The notes under the pieces were generated by a model. That model did no database searches. It had not been told where the DNA came from and saw only the letters and a program-made list of their open reading frames with translations. The position numbers and the translations under genes are program-made. Below are positions 25,992-37,663 of a DNA stretch of 64,000 bases, in pieces. Each line of letters starts with the position of its first letter. The first letter of the stretch is position 1. Origin of the DNA: Serilophus lunatus (taxonomy: Eukaryota > Chordata > Aves > Passeriformes > Eurylaimidae); the NCBI GenBank assembly GCA_013399895.1, contig VXBA01003438.1:210947-274946 (forward strand). Direction: 5' to 3'.

Positions 25992-26215
25992 GAATCATAG
26001 ATTCATTTACATTAGAAAAGACCTCTAAGAGGATCGAGTCCAACCGTTAACCCAGCACTTCCAGGTCCACCACTAAACCATATCTGTAAACACTACATCC
26101 ATGTGTTTTTTTGAACACTTTTAAGGATGGTGATTCCAACACTTCCCTGGGCTGCCAGTTCCAATTCTTGACCACCTTTTCAGAGAAGAAATGTTCCCTA
26201 ATATCCAGTCTACCT
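25992..26215 (-). mobile_element. CR1 LINE, 3' end fragment
   Basis: In antisense: GAATCATAGATTC, AGACCTCTAAGAGGATCGAGTCC, CCACTAAACCATAT, GGTGATTCCAACACTTCCCTGGG and CCTAATATCCAGTC. It is convergent with the plus-strand CR1 that ends 130 bases upstream. Confidence 0.91.
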
Positions 26216-26534
26216 GTGCATTAAGGCATCTCTGATCTTTGAGTGGCTGGTCTGTATTATGTGTCTTTTTAATGTATGTGTGTGTGAGCATAGCTGAAAA
26301 TATTATTCAAAAGCAGTTTCAGCATCAGAGGGAAGTGACCATCTGCTGTCTTTAGAGAGAAGTTATTATTATTATAGATACTGCTTTTCCTTCTTCCTAT
26401 GTGTGCTGGACAACTTAAAAAACACAGAAACCAAATGTTCTTGAGTACATATTCCTGGTAGGTAAGAAATATATTGTAAGAAATTGTATCGTAAGGGCTC
26501 ATGAGAAAGACAGAGAGAGAATTTTTACCAGGCC
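26216..26534. other. Unique-looking non-coding sequence
   Basis: Short spacer between CR1 copies; a small ATT-repeat run near 26343-26357. Confidence 0.5.
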
Positions 26535-26790
26535 TCTAGTGGCAGGACAATAGACTTAAACTGAAAGAGGGCAGATTTAGATTGGAGATAAAGGAGAATT
26601 TTTTATGATGGTGGTGGTGAGACACTGCAAAAAGTTGTACAGAGAAGCCATTCCTGAGAGTGTTCAAGGCCAGGTTGGATGGGGTTCTGAGCAAACTGGT
26701 CTAACAGAAGATGTCCCTGACCATCACAGAGGGGTCGGAATGAGATTCTTGAAGGTCCCTTCCAACCCAAACAATTCTGTGATCCTGTAA
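26535..26790 (+). mobile_element. CR1 LINE, 3' end fragment
   Basis: Begins AGTGGCAGGACAATAG, then TTAAACTGAAAGAGGGCAGATTTAG, GTTCAAGGCCAGGTTGGATGGGG and GGTCCCTTCCAACCCAAAC, ending ATTCTGTGATCCTG. Confidence 0.93.
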
Positions 26791-27119
26791 CACTATGCTT
26801 GGATATCTTGGCATTTGCAAATTCTGAGACATTGAATAATAACTGTGACGTGTCAGCAGAGTTACTGTGTCTAACTCCAGGACAGTTGATCTTTACAGCA
26901 GTACACAGTTCTGATGGATGTTTTCTACCTCTTTTCATGGTTTTCCAAATAGGATTGACTCAGTTCCTGAATAGGTCGGGACTTCAATGAATAGGACCTA
27001 AAAATATCCCAACCATTTTTTTGCAGAGAAGGGATGATCTATTTTTAATGAACTTATGTGTAGTCCAACACCTTGGTCCAGCTATGTGTTAATAATTTCT
27101 TGTAGTTCCAGAGCATCTT
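26791..27119. other. Unique-looking non-coding sequence
   Basis: Spacer between opposed CR1 copies; nothing recognised. Confidence 0.5.
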
Positions 27120-27375
27120 ATGATGGTTTGGGTTGGAAAGGACCACAAAGAACATCAAGTTCCAACCCCCTGGGGTCCCTGGGCAGGGACACCTTCCACC
27201 AGACCAGGCTGCCCAGACCCCCATCCAACCTGGCCTTGAACACTACCAGGGATGAGGCAGCCACAGCTTCTCTGGGCAACATGTGCCGGGGTCTCACCAC
27301 CCTCACAGTAAAGAATTTGCTCGTAATATCTGACCTCAATATCCGACTTCCTTCATTTTAAAGCCATTCTTCTTA
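27120..27375 (-). mobile_element. CR1 LINE, 3' end fragment (well preserved)
   Basis: In antisense: GGTTTGGGTTGGAAAGGACC, GGGCAGGGACACCTTCC, CATCCAACCTGGCCTTGAACAC, CACAGCTTCTCTGGGCAAC, CTCACCACCCTCACAGTAAAG and TTTAAAGCCATTC. It is among the least diverged CR1 pieces in the window. The octamer tail at its 3' end (window left) is missing. Confidence 0.94.
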
Positions 27376-28825
27376 TCTGTTAGTATATGACCATAGAAAA
27401 AAAATAGATGGTAACTATCTAACTTTTAATTCATTCACTGAACATCCTTTTGTGTTCATTTCAGTGAATGAAGCACTCAGGTTCCTCAACATCTGAGAAC
27501 TCCCCCACCATGCAGTAGAATATTTTGAGGATGCAAATATTCCAGCATTAGGAATCAATGACGTATTGCACTGACTGTTCCCTGTAAAAGATTCTAATGA
27601 TGGATCTCCAACATGTTCTTCATTTAATTCATCCTGTTCTGAGGAGGAGGAATCATATACTCAAAGACACTTTTAAAAATAAACTTCCAATATGCTGAAG
27701 CCTTAGTGCCTTTCCAAACTTTGAAATTAGGAAAGCTGTGTGCAAAATAATGGCACTCTTGTCTACTCTAAAAGCATTTTCTTACCTCAAATTAGCCAAT
27801 AATTGCTAAATATCACATAAAATCACTACCTTCTCTTTATGACAAAGTTCCAAGTCTTCCAATTTGTATTAATGGATGACAAATGGAACCACTGGGGCAG
27901 ATTTGTAGCTGGTGAAGGTTTCAATCATGCTTTGCTGATTTAAAGTTTTCGTCTCTGTACCATAGATGGGTTCCAAACTTTCTTGAACGTGTCTGGTCTC
28001 TCTGCATTACTATTAACACCTTCCCACACGCCAGAGTGGGTGTCTGAACCTCCAAGTGAATCTCTGTGCTTTATTACCCCTAATAGATGGAAGTAGCTGA
28101 CAGATATTTTTTTTTGTTCCTGAGTCTCCACAGAATACATAAAAACCCAGCATCTGTTGTATTGTGATCTTCATTCTCAGCATATCATAATCATAGAATT
28201 GGGAATTGTGACTCCTTCCTCTATTGCAGGGACTTCCCCCATCCAGAGAAAATAATTTAATCTCATATTACAAGACTTGATCTAGATTGTGCTGGATTTC
28301 AGCATATATTTTCATGTATTTTCAGCTGGGTTTTGGCTCTGCAAAGACTTCTAGAAGAGAGATAACAGCTGATGAGAATAGTTTAAGACCATATGTTGCT
28401 ACAAAACAGAAGAATTAGACACAGCCAGGTACAAAATTGTGCTGCACAGGGTGCAGGTTTAAAATAAAATCTGAGGTATAGCCCAATCTTCCATATAATT
28501 TACAAATGAAGGACAAGTTAGCAGAACAATGAACATGGCTACACAGACTGATTTTTGACTATGATCACCCTTATAAATAACTCAAAGAGGCAAGCTGCAA
28601 CTACAAATTAGCATCCTCTCAGGGAAAAAACGGACTTTTAATAGTTGATTGTTAATCATAACTGACCTAGTTGTCACAATATGGGGAAGTGTTCTCCTGA
28701 GGAAAGGACAACATTATAAAAATCAAGCTTATGATACCCATTTATATTGGAACAGTGTTTTCAAAACTACTGCATTCCCTAAGATTTTCATCTTCCTGAA
28801 GCAGAGCAATTTTTGGCCTGGAATC
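27376..28825. other. Unique non-coding sequence with an inverted repeat
   Basis: Contains the perfect 13-bp inverted repeat at 27430-27472. A short AATCATAGAATTG string at about 28190 may be a remnant of a CR1 tail but is too short to call. Confidence 0.5.
27430..27472. repeat. Perfect 13-bp inverted repeat, 17-base spacer
   Basis: TTCATTCACTGAA at 27430-27442 and its exact reverse complement TTCAGTGAATGAA at 27460-27472. No transposon ends or target duplication were recognised around it. Confidence 0.85.
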
Positions 28826-29981
28826 TGTAATGGTGGGGNNNNNNNNNNNNNNNNNNNNNNNNNNNNNNNNNNNNNNNNNNNNNNNNNNNNNNNNNNNNNN
28901 NNNNNNNNNNNNNNNNNNNNNNNNNNNNNNNNNNNNNNNNNNNNNNNNNNNNNNNNNNNNNNNNNNNNNNNNNNNNNNNNNNNNNNNNNNNNNNNNNNNN
29001 NNNNNNNNNNNNNNNNNNNNNNNNNNNNNNNNNNNNNNNNNNNNNNNNNNNNNNNNNNNNNNNNNNNNNNNNNNNNNNNNNNNNNNNNNNNNNNNNNNNN
29101 NNNNNNNNNNNNNNNNNNNNNNNNNNNNNNNNNNNNNNNNNNNNNNNNNNNNNNNNNNNNNNNNNNNNNNNNNNNNNNNNNNNNNNNNNNNNNNNNNNNN
29201 NNNNNNNNNNNNNNNNNNNNNNNNNNNNNNNNNNNNNNNNNNNNNNNNNNNNNNNNNNNNNNNNNNNNNNNNNNNNNNNNNNNNNNNNNNNNNNNNNNNN
29301 NNNNNNNNNNNNNNNNNNNNNNNNNNNNNNNNNNNNNNNNNNNNNNNNNNNNNNNNNNNNNNNNNNNNNNNNNNNNNNNNNNNNNNNNNNNNNNNNNNNN
29401 NNNNNNNNNNNNNNNNNNNNNNNNNNNNNNNNNNNNNNNNNNNNNNNNNNNNNNNNNNNNNNNNNNNNNNNNNNNNNNNNNNNNNNNNNNNNNNNNNNNN
29501 NNNNNNNNNNNNNNNNNNNNNNNNNNNNNNNNNNNNNNNNTGATTCCACCCATTTCTCTCAGCACGAGAGCCATTTCCAGCTTGGCAAGCAAGTAACCCT
29601 TCAGAGAGGTGGTGAGAGGGAGTTGTTTTCATTTCTTTTTGTGTTTTTCAGAGAGCCTGAAGGGCCGAGAAGTGCTTCCAAGGAGAGAGGGACAGGAGAG
29701 AGACCGCTTTTCCTGCCCTTCCCCACTGCTTTTTTTTCAGCTAGTCATTTGCTGAAAGGAATGGTTCCCTTTCTTCTTTTTTGTTTTTTCCCTTTTTGTG
29801 TTTTTTTTCCCTGCGTATCGGGTGTTCCTCTGTGTAATTCTGGGGTCCCTGTGGGTTATCCCTACTTCCCTAATTTAAACCCCCTGTAATAAACGGTTCA
29901 CCTGCTGCAACTCTATTCAGTTTTCCATCACCTTTATTGAACCTGCCCCCTAGATGATAAAAGTGGTCCTAAACCACCACA
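28826..29981 (+). mobile_element. Endogenous retrovirus LTR (family C) containing the main assembly gap
   Basis: The left end reads TGTAATGGTGGGG and the right end CCTAAACCACCACA, which are imperfect inverted termini with TG...CA. The flanks share AATC (28822-28825 and 29982-29985), a likely 4-bp target duplication. A plus-strand AATAAA lies at 29888-29893, close to the right end, as expected for an LTR. The 702-base N run occupies the middle, so this may be a solo LTR or a longer element shortened by the gap. No retroviral coding sequence is visible. The T-rich part near 29620-29820 gives incidental open frames. Confidence 0.78.
28839..29540. other. Assembly gap (702 N)
   Basis: Long N run inside the family C LTR. 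Nothing can be said about the missing bases, and the real length may differ. Confidence 0.99.
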
Positions 29982-30439
29982 AATCTATGGAGTGCTTTGC
30001 TAAAGAAAACACTAATTGGAGTCTAGTTTCTCCTGTGGGAGGGGCACGAGAGGGATATTTCAGAGTTATGACAATGTTTTTGTGTCATTCCTTCAGATTT
30101 CCCCTCAGTCCCAGCTCAGCTGCAGCAATCTCTCCTGTTCTGCAATGTATTTTTAACTAAACAGGCGTCTGACCAAAACCCTTAAAGAAATTGTTATGAC
30201 TCACCCTATAGACCTTAAAAGATTTTGGTCACTCTGTTTTAGCAGTGAATAAATGCAAATGCAAATTGTAATTATTAAGATTCAAAACCAAATCTGTCAT
30301 CTTTCAATTAAATATGAAAAACCAGTAAAAGAACTTGTGGCTAGTCTTTCTGTAGTGTTTCTTCTCTTTGATTTAGAATCTATGATTCAATCAGGCACAA
30401 GTACTTTTTCATGTGTTTCGTTTTTGTTCTGATCTTACA
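29982..30439. other. Unique-looking non-coding sequence
   Basis: Nothing recognised beyond the LTR flank duplication at its left edge. Confidence 0.5.
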
Positions 30440-30668
30440 GAACCATCGAATCTTTAAAGTTGGAAAACACCTCTAAGATCGCTGAGACCAACCATTAATG
30501 GAACAATGGCAGGTGCACCACTAAACCACATCCCCAAGGCCCACATCTATATGCTTTTTAAATCCCTCTGGAGACAGTGACTCCACCATTTCCCTGGGCA
30601 GCCTCTTCCAATGACTGACCACCCTTTCAACAGAGACATTTTTCCTAATATCCAGCCTGAGCCTTGCT
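30440..30668 (-). mobile_element. CR1 LINE, 3' end fragment
   Basis: In antisense: GAACCATCGAATC, AAAACACCTCTAAGATCGC, CCACTAAACCACATCCC, GTGACTCCACCATTTCCCTGGGC and CCTAATATCCAGCC. It is the same subfamily as 25992-26215. Confidence 0.91.
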
Positions 30669-31391
30669 TAAAGCAGAAGATTCTGTGACCTTCCTTTGCT
30701 GCTATTTCTGCATTTAAAAATTCTGGAAATAGTTAAGTTGCCCAGAAAATTCAGTATCATTTCACACATTACCCTCTGAGAGCTGAATCTATTTCTTTTT
30801 TTCTGTGGCTCTGTCATTAACAGTAAAATATTTTGTATTTCTCACTGTGTATATACAACATAGATATACTCACCAGCTCTCTGCAGAGTTATAAAAAGCC
30901 TCCACTTGCCCCTTGTGCCCTTGTCACCACAAATTGCTTTTAGATTCTGTGCCATTTGAACAAACATAGCAATTCACTTTCATGTTCCTGCAACTGCTAA
31001 GAAATAAAAAAGCAGGAAAAAGGGGAAAAAAAGGTGCTAGAGTGTGAAGTGTGTGTCCGGGCTCATTCTCACTTAGTCGCACACTTTTCCTCACCTCTCT
31101 TTGAGATTAAGGTTCAGGGAATTCATGCTACTGACATGCAATGGTTTCTGTTCAATCACACTTACTTGGAAACATCTGTTCTGCTTGGACTCAGAGGATG
31201 AACTGAGCTGGTCTTGGAGAAGGAGAATGGAGATGGATTTGCCCTTAAGTGAATTTATTTCACTTAACTGGTAAATGAAAGGGCACTGGACCGAGCTGTT
31301 ACAACATCAGAGTGAAAGCGAGGCCTCCAGCATTTTATTTTTATGTCTAACCATCCCCTTGGACATATTTACAATATACTATAAGGAAATA
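30669..31391. other. Unique-looking non-coding sequence
   Basis: Nothing recognised. Confidence 0.5.
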
Positions 31392-31567
31392 TTTGGAAAC
31401 AGTATTCCCAGAGAAGCTGTGAATGCTACATCTCTGGAAGACTTTAAGGCCAGGTTGGATGGGGCGTGGAACAACCTGGTCTAGTGGAAGGTGTCCCTGC
31501 CCAGGACATGGGAGTGAGAACTAGATGATCTTTAAGGCCCATTCCGACCCAAACCATTCTGTGATTC
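31392..31567 (+). mobile_element. CR1 LINE, 3' end fragment
   Basis: CCCAGAGAAGCTGTGAATGC, AAGGCCAGGTTGGATGGGG, CAACCTGGTCTAGTGGAAGG and TGTCCCTGCCCAGGAC, ending CCATTCTGTGATTC. It is 5' truncated. Confidence 0.93.
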
Positions 31568-33504
31568 AGTGGTAGAGAGGATGGACCCAGACTTCTCAGG
31601 GATGTGCTATGAAAGGACTGAAGACAATGGACACGAGTGGTCATAGAAGAATTTCTGTTTGGTATAAGGGAAAAACTCTCTCCAAAATACATAGTCAAAT
31701 ATGGAATGGACCCCAGGAAGGCTGTGACGTGACTTTCCTTGGAGATTTTCAAAATTCACCTGTTGAGACCCTGGGTGATCCATACATGAACTTAACCAGG
31801 CTTTCAGAAGAGGACTGGTTCAGCGATGTCCAGAAGTCAGTGCAACTGAAATTATTTTAGAATTCTACATATTAGGAGAAATCAATACTTTTACTTAAAA
31901 GAACTGGCTGTTGGGCAAAGTGGACTTGATCAGGCGGAGGTAGAAATCTCTTGAAGATTTGAAGCAGAAATGGCTATTCAGGGAAATATTTCTGTTCTCA
32001 TGGCAGTTCACACACAACTTCTGTCAGTGAATAATTACCGTGGTTCAACAGAGGTTTTCATGAGCACTGAGGTAACACTTCTGTGTTTCTTGTCTGTTTC
32101 TTGAATTTCATTTGTCCTGTGATATCCTCACAGGCTGTTTTTTTTTGTAGCTGTAATTGTATGTAGACTCTACTTATGATCACTTACTGTAATTATATTT
32201 CAAAATTCATCAAAATAATATTCCCAAACCCTTGGTTTTCTTCCAAGTAAAATTTAAGGAAAAAAATAATGCTTAAAGCCCTATATTAAAAAAGTTTTTA
32301 CTAAGAACTCACTCTGAAATTGGACTCTCATAGCTCCTGATTTCAAAAGATATGACAAGCACATATTGCCTAATTTAGGGAAAAAGAAGAGCTATTTTGG
32401 GATTTACACACAAAGGTATAAAGATAACTAGTTGTCATATATCCAAACTTTTAGATACAGTTGCCAGATATCTTATATCTTGTATTTGCTTATCATGCTG
32501 AAATACTTAGTTCATATGAAAATGAGAAATTACTCGTGCCAAAAAGTTTATTTTATTTTACATCCTAAAAGCTTAGATGAAAGTAAGGAAAGAAGCTTGG
32601 GATTGTAAATGTAAGATGATTTCCATTCTTTTACTATCACTAGATCTGGACAAGGTACAAATCAGCCATCTATGGAGAAAGTGGACATGGATATGGACAA
32701 GTATTTTTGGCAGCAGAGTTGTGTCAGTGGTGTGGTTTTGCTTCACCGCTCTGCTCTACATTTACTTGGATTTCTTTTTGGTGTTCCCTGATAATTTAGG
32801 ACTATGTCTTCATTGGTTGAAAAAGTATAGTGTAGAAGCCCTCAAATTGTAAGAATCTGTTTGAACTCTATGATTGACTTTAATTAGTCTACTAGAGAGG
32901 AACAACTTGATAGCAGACTTCATCCATGTGCAGCCGTAAAGTGTCTGTCCAGACTTCCCTGCTTTGTGAGGACATTGCAGACTGGAGCTCTCTTGGGGAT
33001 CAGGACTGTCTTCCACTGCCTAAAGGAGACAAAGCACTAGTTTCTCACCTAAAAAAAAACCAAAACACCCTGTTTTTTTGGCTACATCAATTTCCCTTTG
33101 CCTGTTTTTGTGGCTAGATTTTCTTCTTACATGAGCTCAAAAACATGCATATCAGGGATTGATTCTTTTCCTTTTCCTATCACAATTTAAAATATTCATA
33201 GTGTCCTCCTGTGATTATACCTTCCCAACTCAAACTAAATTCTGATTTATTTTTTTTAATTTTCTGACCCTTTATCCCTCAGGACTTGCCTAAAAAGGTG
33301 AAGTTCAACTTCTGGTTTTTGTCTGAGAGGTCCAGTTACAGGTGCTTGAGTGATGTAATGGCAATACAGATACACCCAGGAGTATCTTGTGGCTCACGTC
33401 AATATTCTGTCTAAACCCATATTCTCTCTGACAGGGGCGATAGGAAATGATATCTAGGAAAAGCAAACATGTCTGGCTACTTTTTGTCATTCATTCCCCT
33501 TGAA
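31568..33504. other. Unique-looking non-coding sequence
   Basis: AT-rich; nothing recognised. Confidence 0.5.
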
Positions 33505-33945
33505 TTCTCTCAACATGACATATTAGGGATGCTAGAAGGTCTGTCTCTGCCTAATCTTTTTAGTATCTATTTATGGACCTGCTGTCCATCAGTTTATTTA
33601 ATTTCAATTTGAACTTCTGATCCTGTCTGCCTCTATTCTGTGGCAACAAACTATAGAATTTCACTATCCATTGTATAAAAAGTACTTTGTTTTACCTAGT
33701 TTACCTTTGTTTATTGAGTGTCCCCAACTCCAGCATTGTGGGATTTGCTACAATCAGCTTACCCACCATCTTTATGGTTTAGTTTAGTTGAATTATTTCC
33801 CTTATCTGCCTTGTCCATTATAAAAGGAAGGGTTCTAGGCTTTATAGTCTCTCTTTTTAAGGCATCTATCTGTCTCTATAAGGCTTCATTCCCTTTATCA
33901 TTTTATCCATCGTTCTCTGTACTTGTCTCCATTTCACTGAGATGC
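33505..33945 (-). mobile_element. Ancient CR1/L3-like LINE fragment
   Basis: In antisense: the block near 33690-33735 (GTTTACCTTTGTTTATTGAG then TGTCCCCAACTCC) and the block near 33875-33935 (CTTTATCATTTTATCC, TTCTCTGTACTTGTCTCC). These are hallmarks of old CR1-clade LINEs (typical forms: tgggtgtccccagttct; cctaatcatttttgttgcccttctctgtac). It is strongly diverged and its boundaries are approximate. Confidence 0.6.
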
Positions 33946-34024
33946 TCAGACAAGAATCAGAGAACCATAGAAGGAAGAAAGGGAGAGTGTGCTCCAGGCA
34001 CCAGATTGAAGGATCCCCTAGGAT

Positions 34025-34366
34025 GAAGAGCATTGTGGTGCAAGCTATCCTGTCCCCTGCAGCCCATGGAGAACCATGGTGAACCAAGTATCTGCTCTGC
34101 AAACCATGGGGACCCCACAGAGGTGGATGTGCCCTGGTGGAAAACGCAGCAGGATGGCTTTAGTTTTTATCTACTCACTATCTTATCCTATTTTTAATTT
34201 GCAGTAAATTAGTCTTTCCCAATATAAACCCGATTTGCCCATGACAGTAATTGTTGACTGAGCTCCCTGTTGTTATCTTGACCAAAAATTCTCTTCATCT
34301 TATTTTCTTCCCCTTTCCTGTTGAGGAGTTCAAAGAGACTTGGTGGATGCTAAATTTGTCAACAAA
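34025..34366 (+). mobile_element. Degraded avian LTR-type sequence (ERVL-like)
   Basis: Blocks near the 3' end match a common avian ERV LTR layout: CAGCCCATGGAGAACC, GGTGGATGTGCCCTGG, GATTTGCCCATGACAGTAATTG, GAGCTCCCTGTTGTTATC, TTTCCTGTTGAGGAGTTC and CTTGGTGGATGCTAAATTTGTCAA. The copy is old, with many substitutions and a missing 5' part. No target duplication was found. The family assignment is from memory of block order, not from a search. Confidence 0.6.
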
Positions 34367-37300
34367 CACCAGATCTCTTTTGAATCCACAGAAACCAGTC
34401 TTTCCTTAGGTCTAATTTTGAAGGTATTCACAGAAGAGACAAAAATGTTGTGAAAATCGGGATTGTTTGAATTTTCAACCATTTCTTTAATTCCAGTGCC
34501 AAACCAACACAGTTTTCTCTGTTCTGAGCACTTGAAGGAGGAAATGATTAATGCTTAAATAATAATACTGAGGGAAAATTAGACTTTGATGAAGAAAAGC
34601 AGTGGGCAATGGAATGTGTACATCATGCAAGCTGAGATAGGAATTAGACATGATCAATAAGGAAAGGGAGAAAGATCAGGCTATGAAAAAACAAGGTAAA
34701 CTCCATCTTTTCTCTTCCATTTTTGTCCTGCTTCTTTCTTCCCATCATCTATCCATTGTTCTCCTTTCACCCAAGGCTTATTACTATCTCTAATTCCGTT
34801 TTTTATTGTAGGACAGAAATATATTTTACTACAACTTGAACTCATTAAATAGGTCACAGAACATAAATGATGATATAAATTCTAACACCCACCCAGTCTG
34901 CAAAAAACAGAGTTAATTTAACTCTCATAAAGAAGTATTTAACACCTGAGGATTGTTCTAGCTTAAATTGTGACACTGAAGAGAGACTGATCTGGGAGCC
35001 CTTGATACTGGCTTAAATCAGCTTAATTTAACTAAAACCTGTTAGCTTTCATTAGCATTAACCTTTGACTCTGTTAACATAATTAGTTGAAATACGAATG
35101 CATGGATAAATCTCTATGGAATAATATTTTCAAAAATGAGAGGGAGATATTTAACCTTCTCTAATACATGAAGAAAATGTCTGGATTGTGTTGCCCCTAA
35201 GTGATCTCTCAATTTTCTAGGAGCAAGGAAATACTGAATAGCTGTTAGTGATAACCAGTGGAAGAATGACCACTCTGTGCTGGATCAGATCCCGCACATC
35301 AGGCTTTTCCTTTCCTGTGGGTATTTTCTAAAACAGGTAAAGCACAGGTTCTCTGGCCTCTCAGTTTTAGCTACACTTGAGTATGAAGGAATGTGGCTAC
35401 AAAATAAAAAACTAGTAATAAAATTCTTATGTATTAAAGTAACTCTTTGGATTAAAAAGTAGATTCTAAAATTTGTTAAAATGGTTGTAAAGAACTTAGA
35501 AATTTTGCTAGAGAAAGATCTCTCCACGTATGCCCTCTGCTCACACTCACTTCCTAAAAGTCAGCATCTAACTCTACCTGGGGGTTAGATTGAGTGCATC
35601 CTCAGTCTTTCCCAGGGTTCCTGGTATTACTTTAGCACTAGGACAGTTTGTGTCCCTTGACTATTTGAGGACCGTGGCAGGGATAGAAGCTTGAGCAGAG
35701 AACAGTCTCTCCAGACTGTCATACTCATGTGAAAATAGTTTCTCTTCCATCTTGTTTTAGATGTGAGAATGAAAAGTTCTCAGAAATTTTGAGTCTGAAA
35801 GAAAGTCTGAGGCAACATTTAGAGATAATTCCTCATTTATTTAAGACTAGGGGAACCTGTATGTCACTGCAATAGCCCCCCTTTTATATGCACCTTTGAT
35901 TTTTCTTCTAAGAGGTTACCAAGAATATAATTTGTGGGAGGAGGAGAGCTGAAAACCTCCCTGGATTTTACCATCTACCCTTGAGGTGAACAACCTCCTC
36001 ACTCTTTCCTACAGGATGGAGAGCTGGTATCAAGTCACATTACTGATCTGTCTCTAGTTGCTCAGTAGGTACCTGCCTTGCTTTTTGAAATGTTTTACAG
36101 AGAGATCACGGAGTGTTATTACTAATATTTTTCTTATCTCTCTGCCTGTAATATCAGCTCCTGTTACAGCCTTGAAAACTTTGCACAGTTCTAGGAAAGA
36201 AAAATGTTAACCAATAACTTTTAGACAACACTAGACGGTGGATCAAATCTCATTCTCCTCTCTGCATCTCTAAACAAAATATGTAGCTACAGAAATGGGA
36301 GATGCTGAATCTGCTTTTTCTGTAATTCTTCTCAGATTCTTTTCTTTAGTAGTCCTGCTTTCTGCTTTTGTTTTCAATCTCATTCTTTCTTTCTTTTACT
36401 TATTTTTTAAAAACTCTGAGATCACATTCATTAGCCTTGCAAGCCAATTAAGGATATCTGTCCCAAAATTGTTACGTCGGATATGCTGATACATATTTTT
36501 GGTGTGCACAGAATTTCATTACATGCTTTATACACATAACATTGCAGAAAACTTTAAATCCAGGACCTAATTCAAACCTCTTTGTCATTTATGATCTCTT
36601 TAGAAAGCAATGTGGAGTTTGATTGAAAATGACAAGGACACAAAACTTCGATCAAAGAGCTTTATTTTTCATTCTTTTAGCCATCAGAAAAGAAAGGCTT
36701 AAATAGATTATATCTCCCAATCCAAAGTCCTGATTTAAGGAGTAGATTTTTTTCCTGTATGCGGTGGTTACTTTTGTATATTTTCTTTGGCTATTTTCTC
36801 TCACTGTCCAAGCCCTCAGGCTGGTTCTTGGCAGGAACACAAGAACCCCAGATGCATCTTCCTTAAAGGTGTTCACAGTGATTCAAATCCAGAGCTATGG
36901 CAGAATAAGAGAAAGACAAGCTGAACAAAAGGCAGGAGTGTCAGATGGATCTGTGCAGACCTGGTGGGGAGGGGTAATGAGGATATCATAATAATCAGAA
37001 AAATAGGAAATGTTCGACATGGAACTCTCAGCTGAAGGGAAAGTGGGCCTGGCTATTAAGTCATCAGACAAGTCCTCAAGGGAGAGATTGTCTCTAGACT
37101 ATTCAAGGAATGTATGAATGACTTCAGGGAAGTGTCTTTGTCTGTGGTGGGACTTAATTTCCTGAATGTGAAGCTGAGATAATAACAGTAGCATTTTTTA
37201 TTTCACCTGGCCATGCTTGTTCATGTTTAATTACCTTTTTTTAAAACTTTAATTACACAGCATGCAGAACAACTGCACTGCAGTTTCTCTGGGAAGGAGC

Positions 37301-37418
37301 AGTGAGATTTTTCTGTATTGATACCACAATGCAGAGTTGGTAAAACTGAGTTATTTTAGTGAAGTCCTAAAGAAACAGTAAATTTGATCTCCACTTGGAA
37401 GACTTCTTATCAAATTCT
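34367..37418. other. Unique non-coding sequence with candidate regulatory stretch
   Basis: No gene or named repeat recognised. The part at 34900-35110 is described separately. Confidence 0.5.
34900..35110. promoter_or_regulatory. Candidate regulatory element with TTAA palindrome
   Basis: AGAGTTAA at 34909-34916 and TTAACTCT at 34918-34925 form a perfect palindrome around one base. Further TTAATTTAAC, CATTAGCATTAACC, GTTAACATAATTAG and GCTTAAAT motifs follow within 200 bases. Such GTTAAT/ATTAAC and TAATTA clusters resemble homeodomain (including HNF1-like) sites. The spacing in the palindrome is tighter than the usual HNF1 dimer site, so the factor is not assigned. Confidence 0.2.
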
Positions 37419-37660
37419 GTAGTGATAGGACAAAAAGGAATGGTTTTAAGGTGAAAGAAGGTAGATTGAAATGGGATATAAGAAATATTTTTTTTTTTTT
37501 TAATGAAGGTAAGATACTGGAACAGGTTGCCCAGAGATGTTCTGGGTGATCATTCTTGGAAGTGTTGAAGGTCAGACTGGATGGGCTATTGAGCAACCTG
37601 ATTTAGTAGACTTCCCAGTCCTTGCTGGTGGGTCTGGACCAGACGATCTTCCTGTCCAAA
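37419..37660 (+). mobile_element. CR1 LINE, 3' end fragment, tail lost
   Basis: Starts TAGTGATAGGACAAAAAGG and continues through a T14-type run at about 37487-37501, GGAACAGGTTGCCCAGAG, GAAGGTCAGACTGGATGGG and CAACCTGATTTAGTAG, to about GACGATCTTCCTGTCC. It lacks the normal CCAACCC plus octamer tail and runs straight into a second CR1 piece. Confidence 0.88.
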
Positions 37661-37663
37661 CAA

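Noticed and set aside
28188..28250. CR1 tail remnant (AATCATAGAATTG)
   Set aside because: The match is about 13 bases and the following sequence does not keep CR1 block order.
28649..29632. Very long open frames across the N run
   Set aside because: The N bases carry no stop codons, so the frames are artefacts of the gap.
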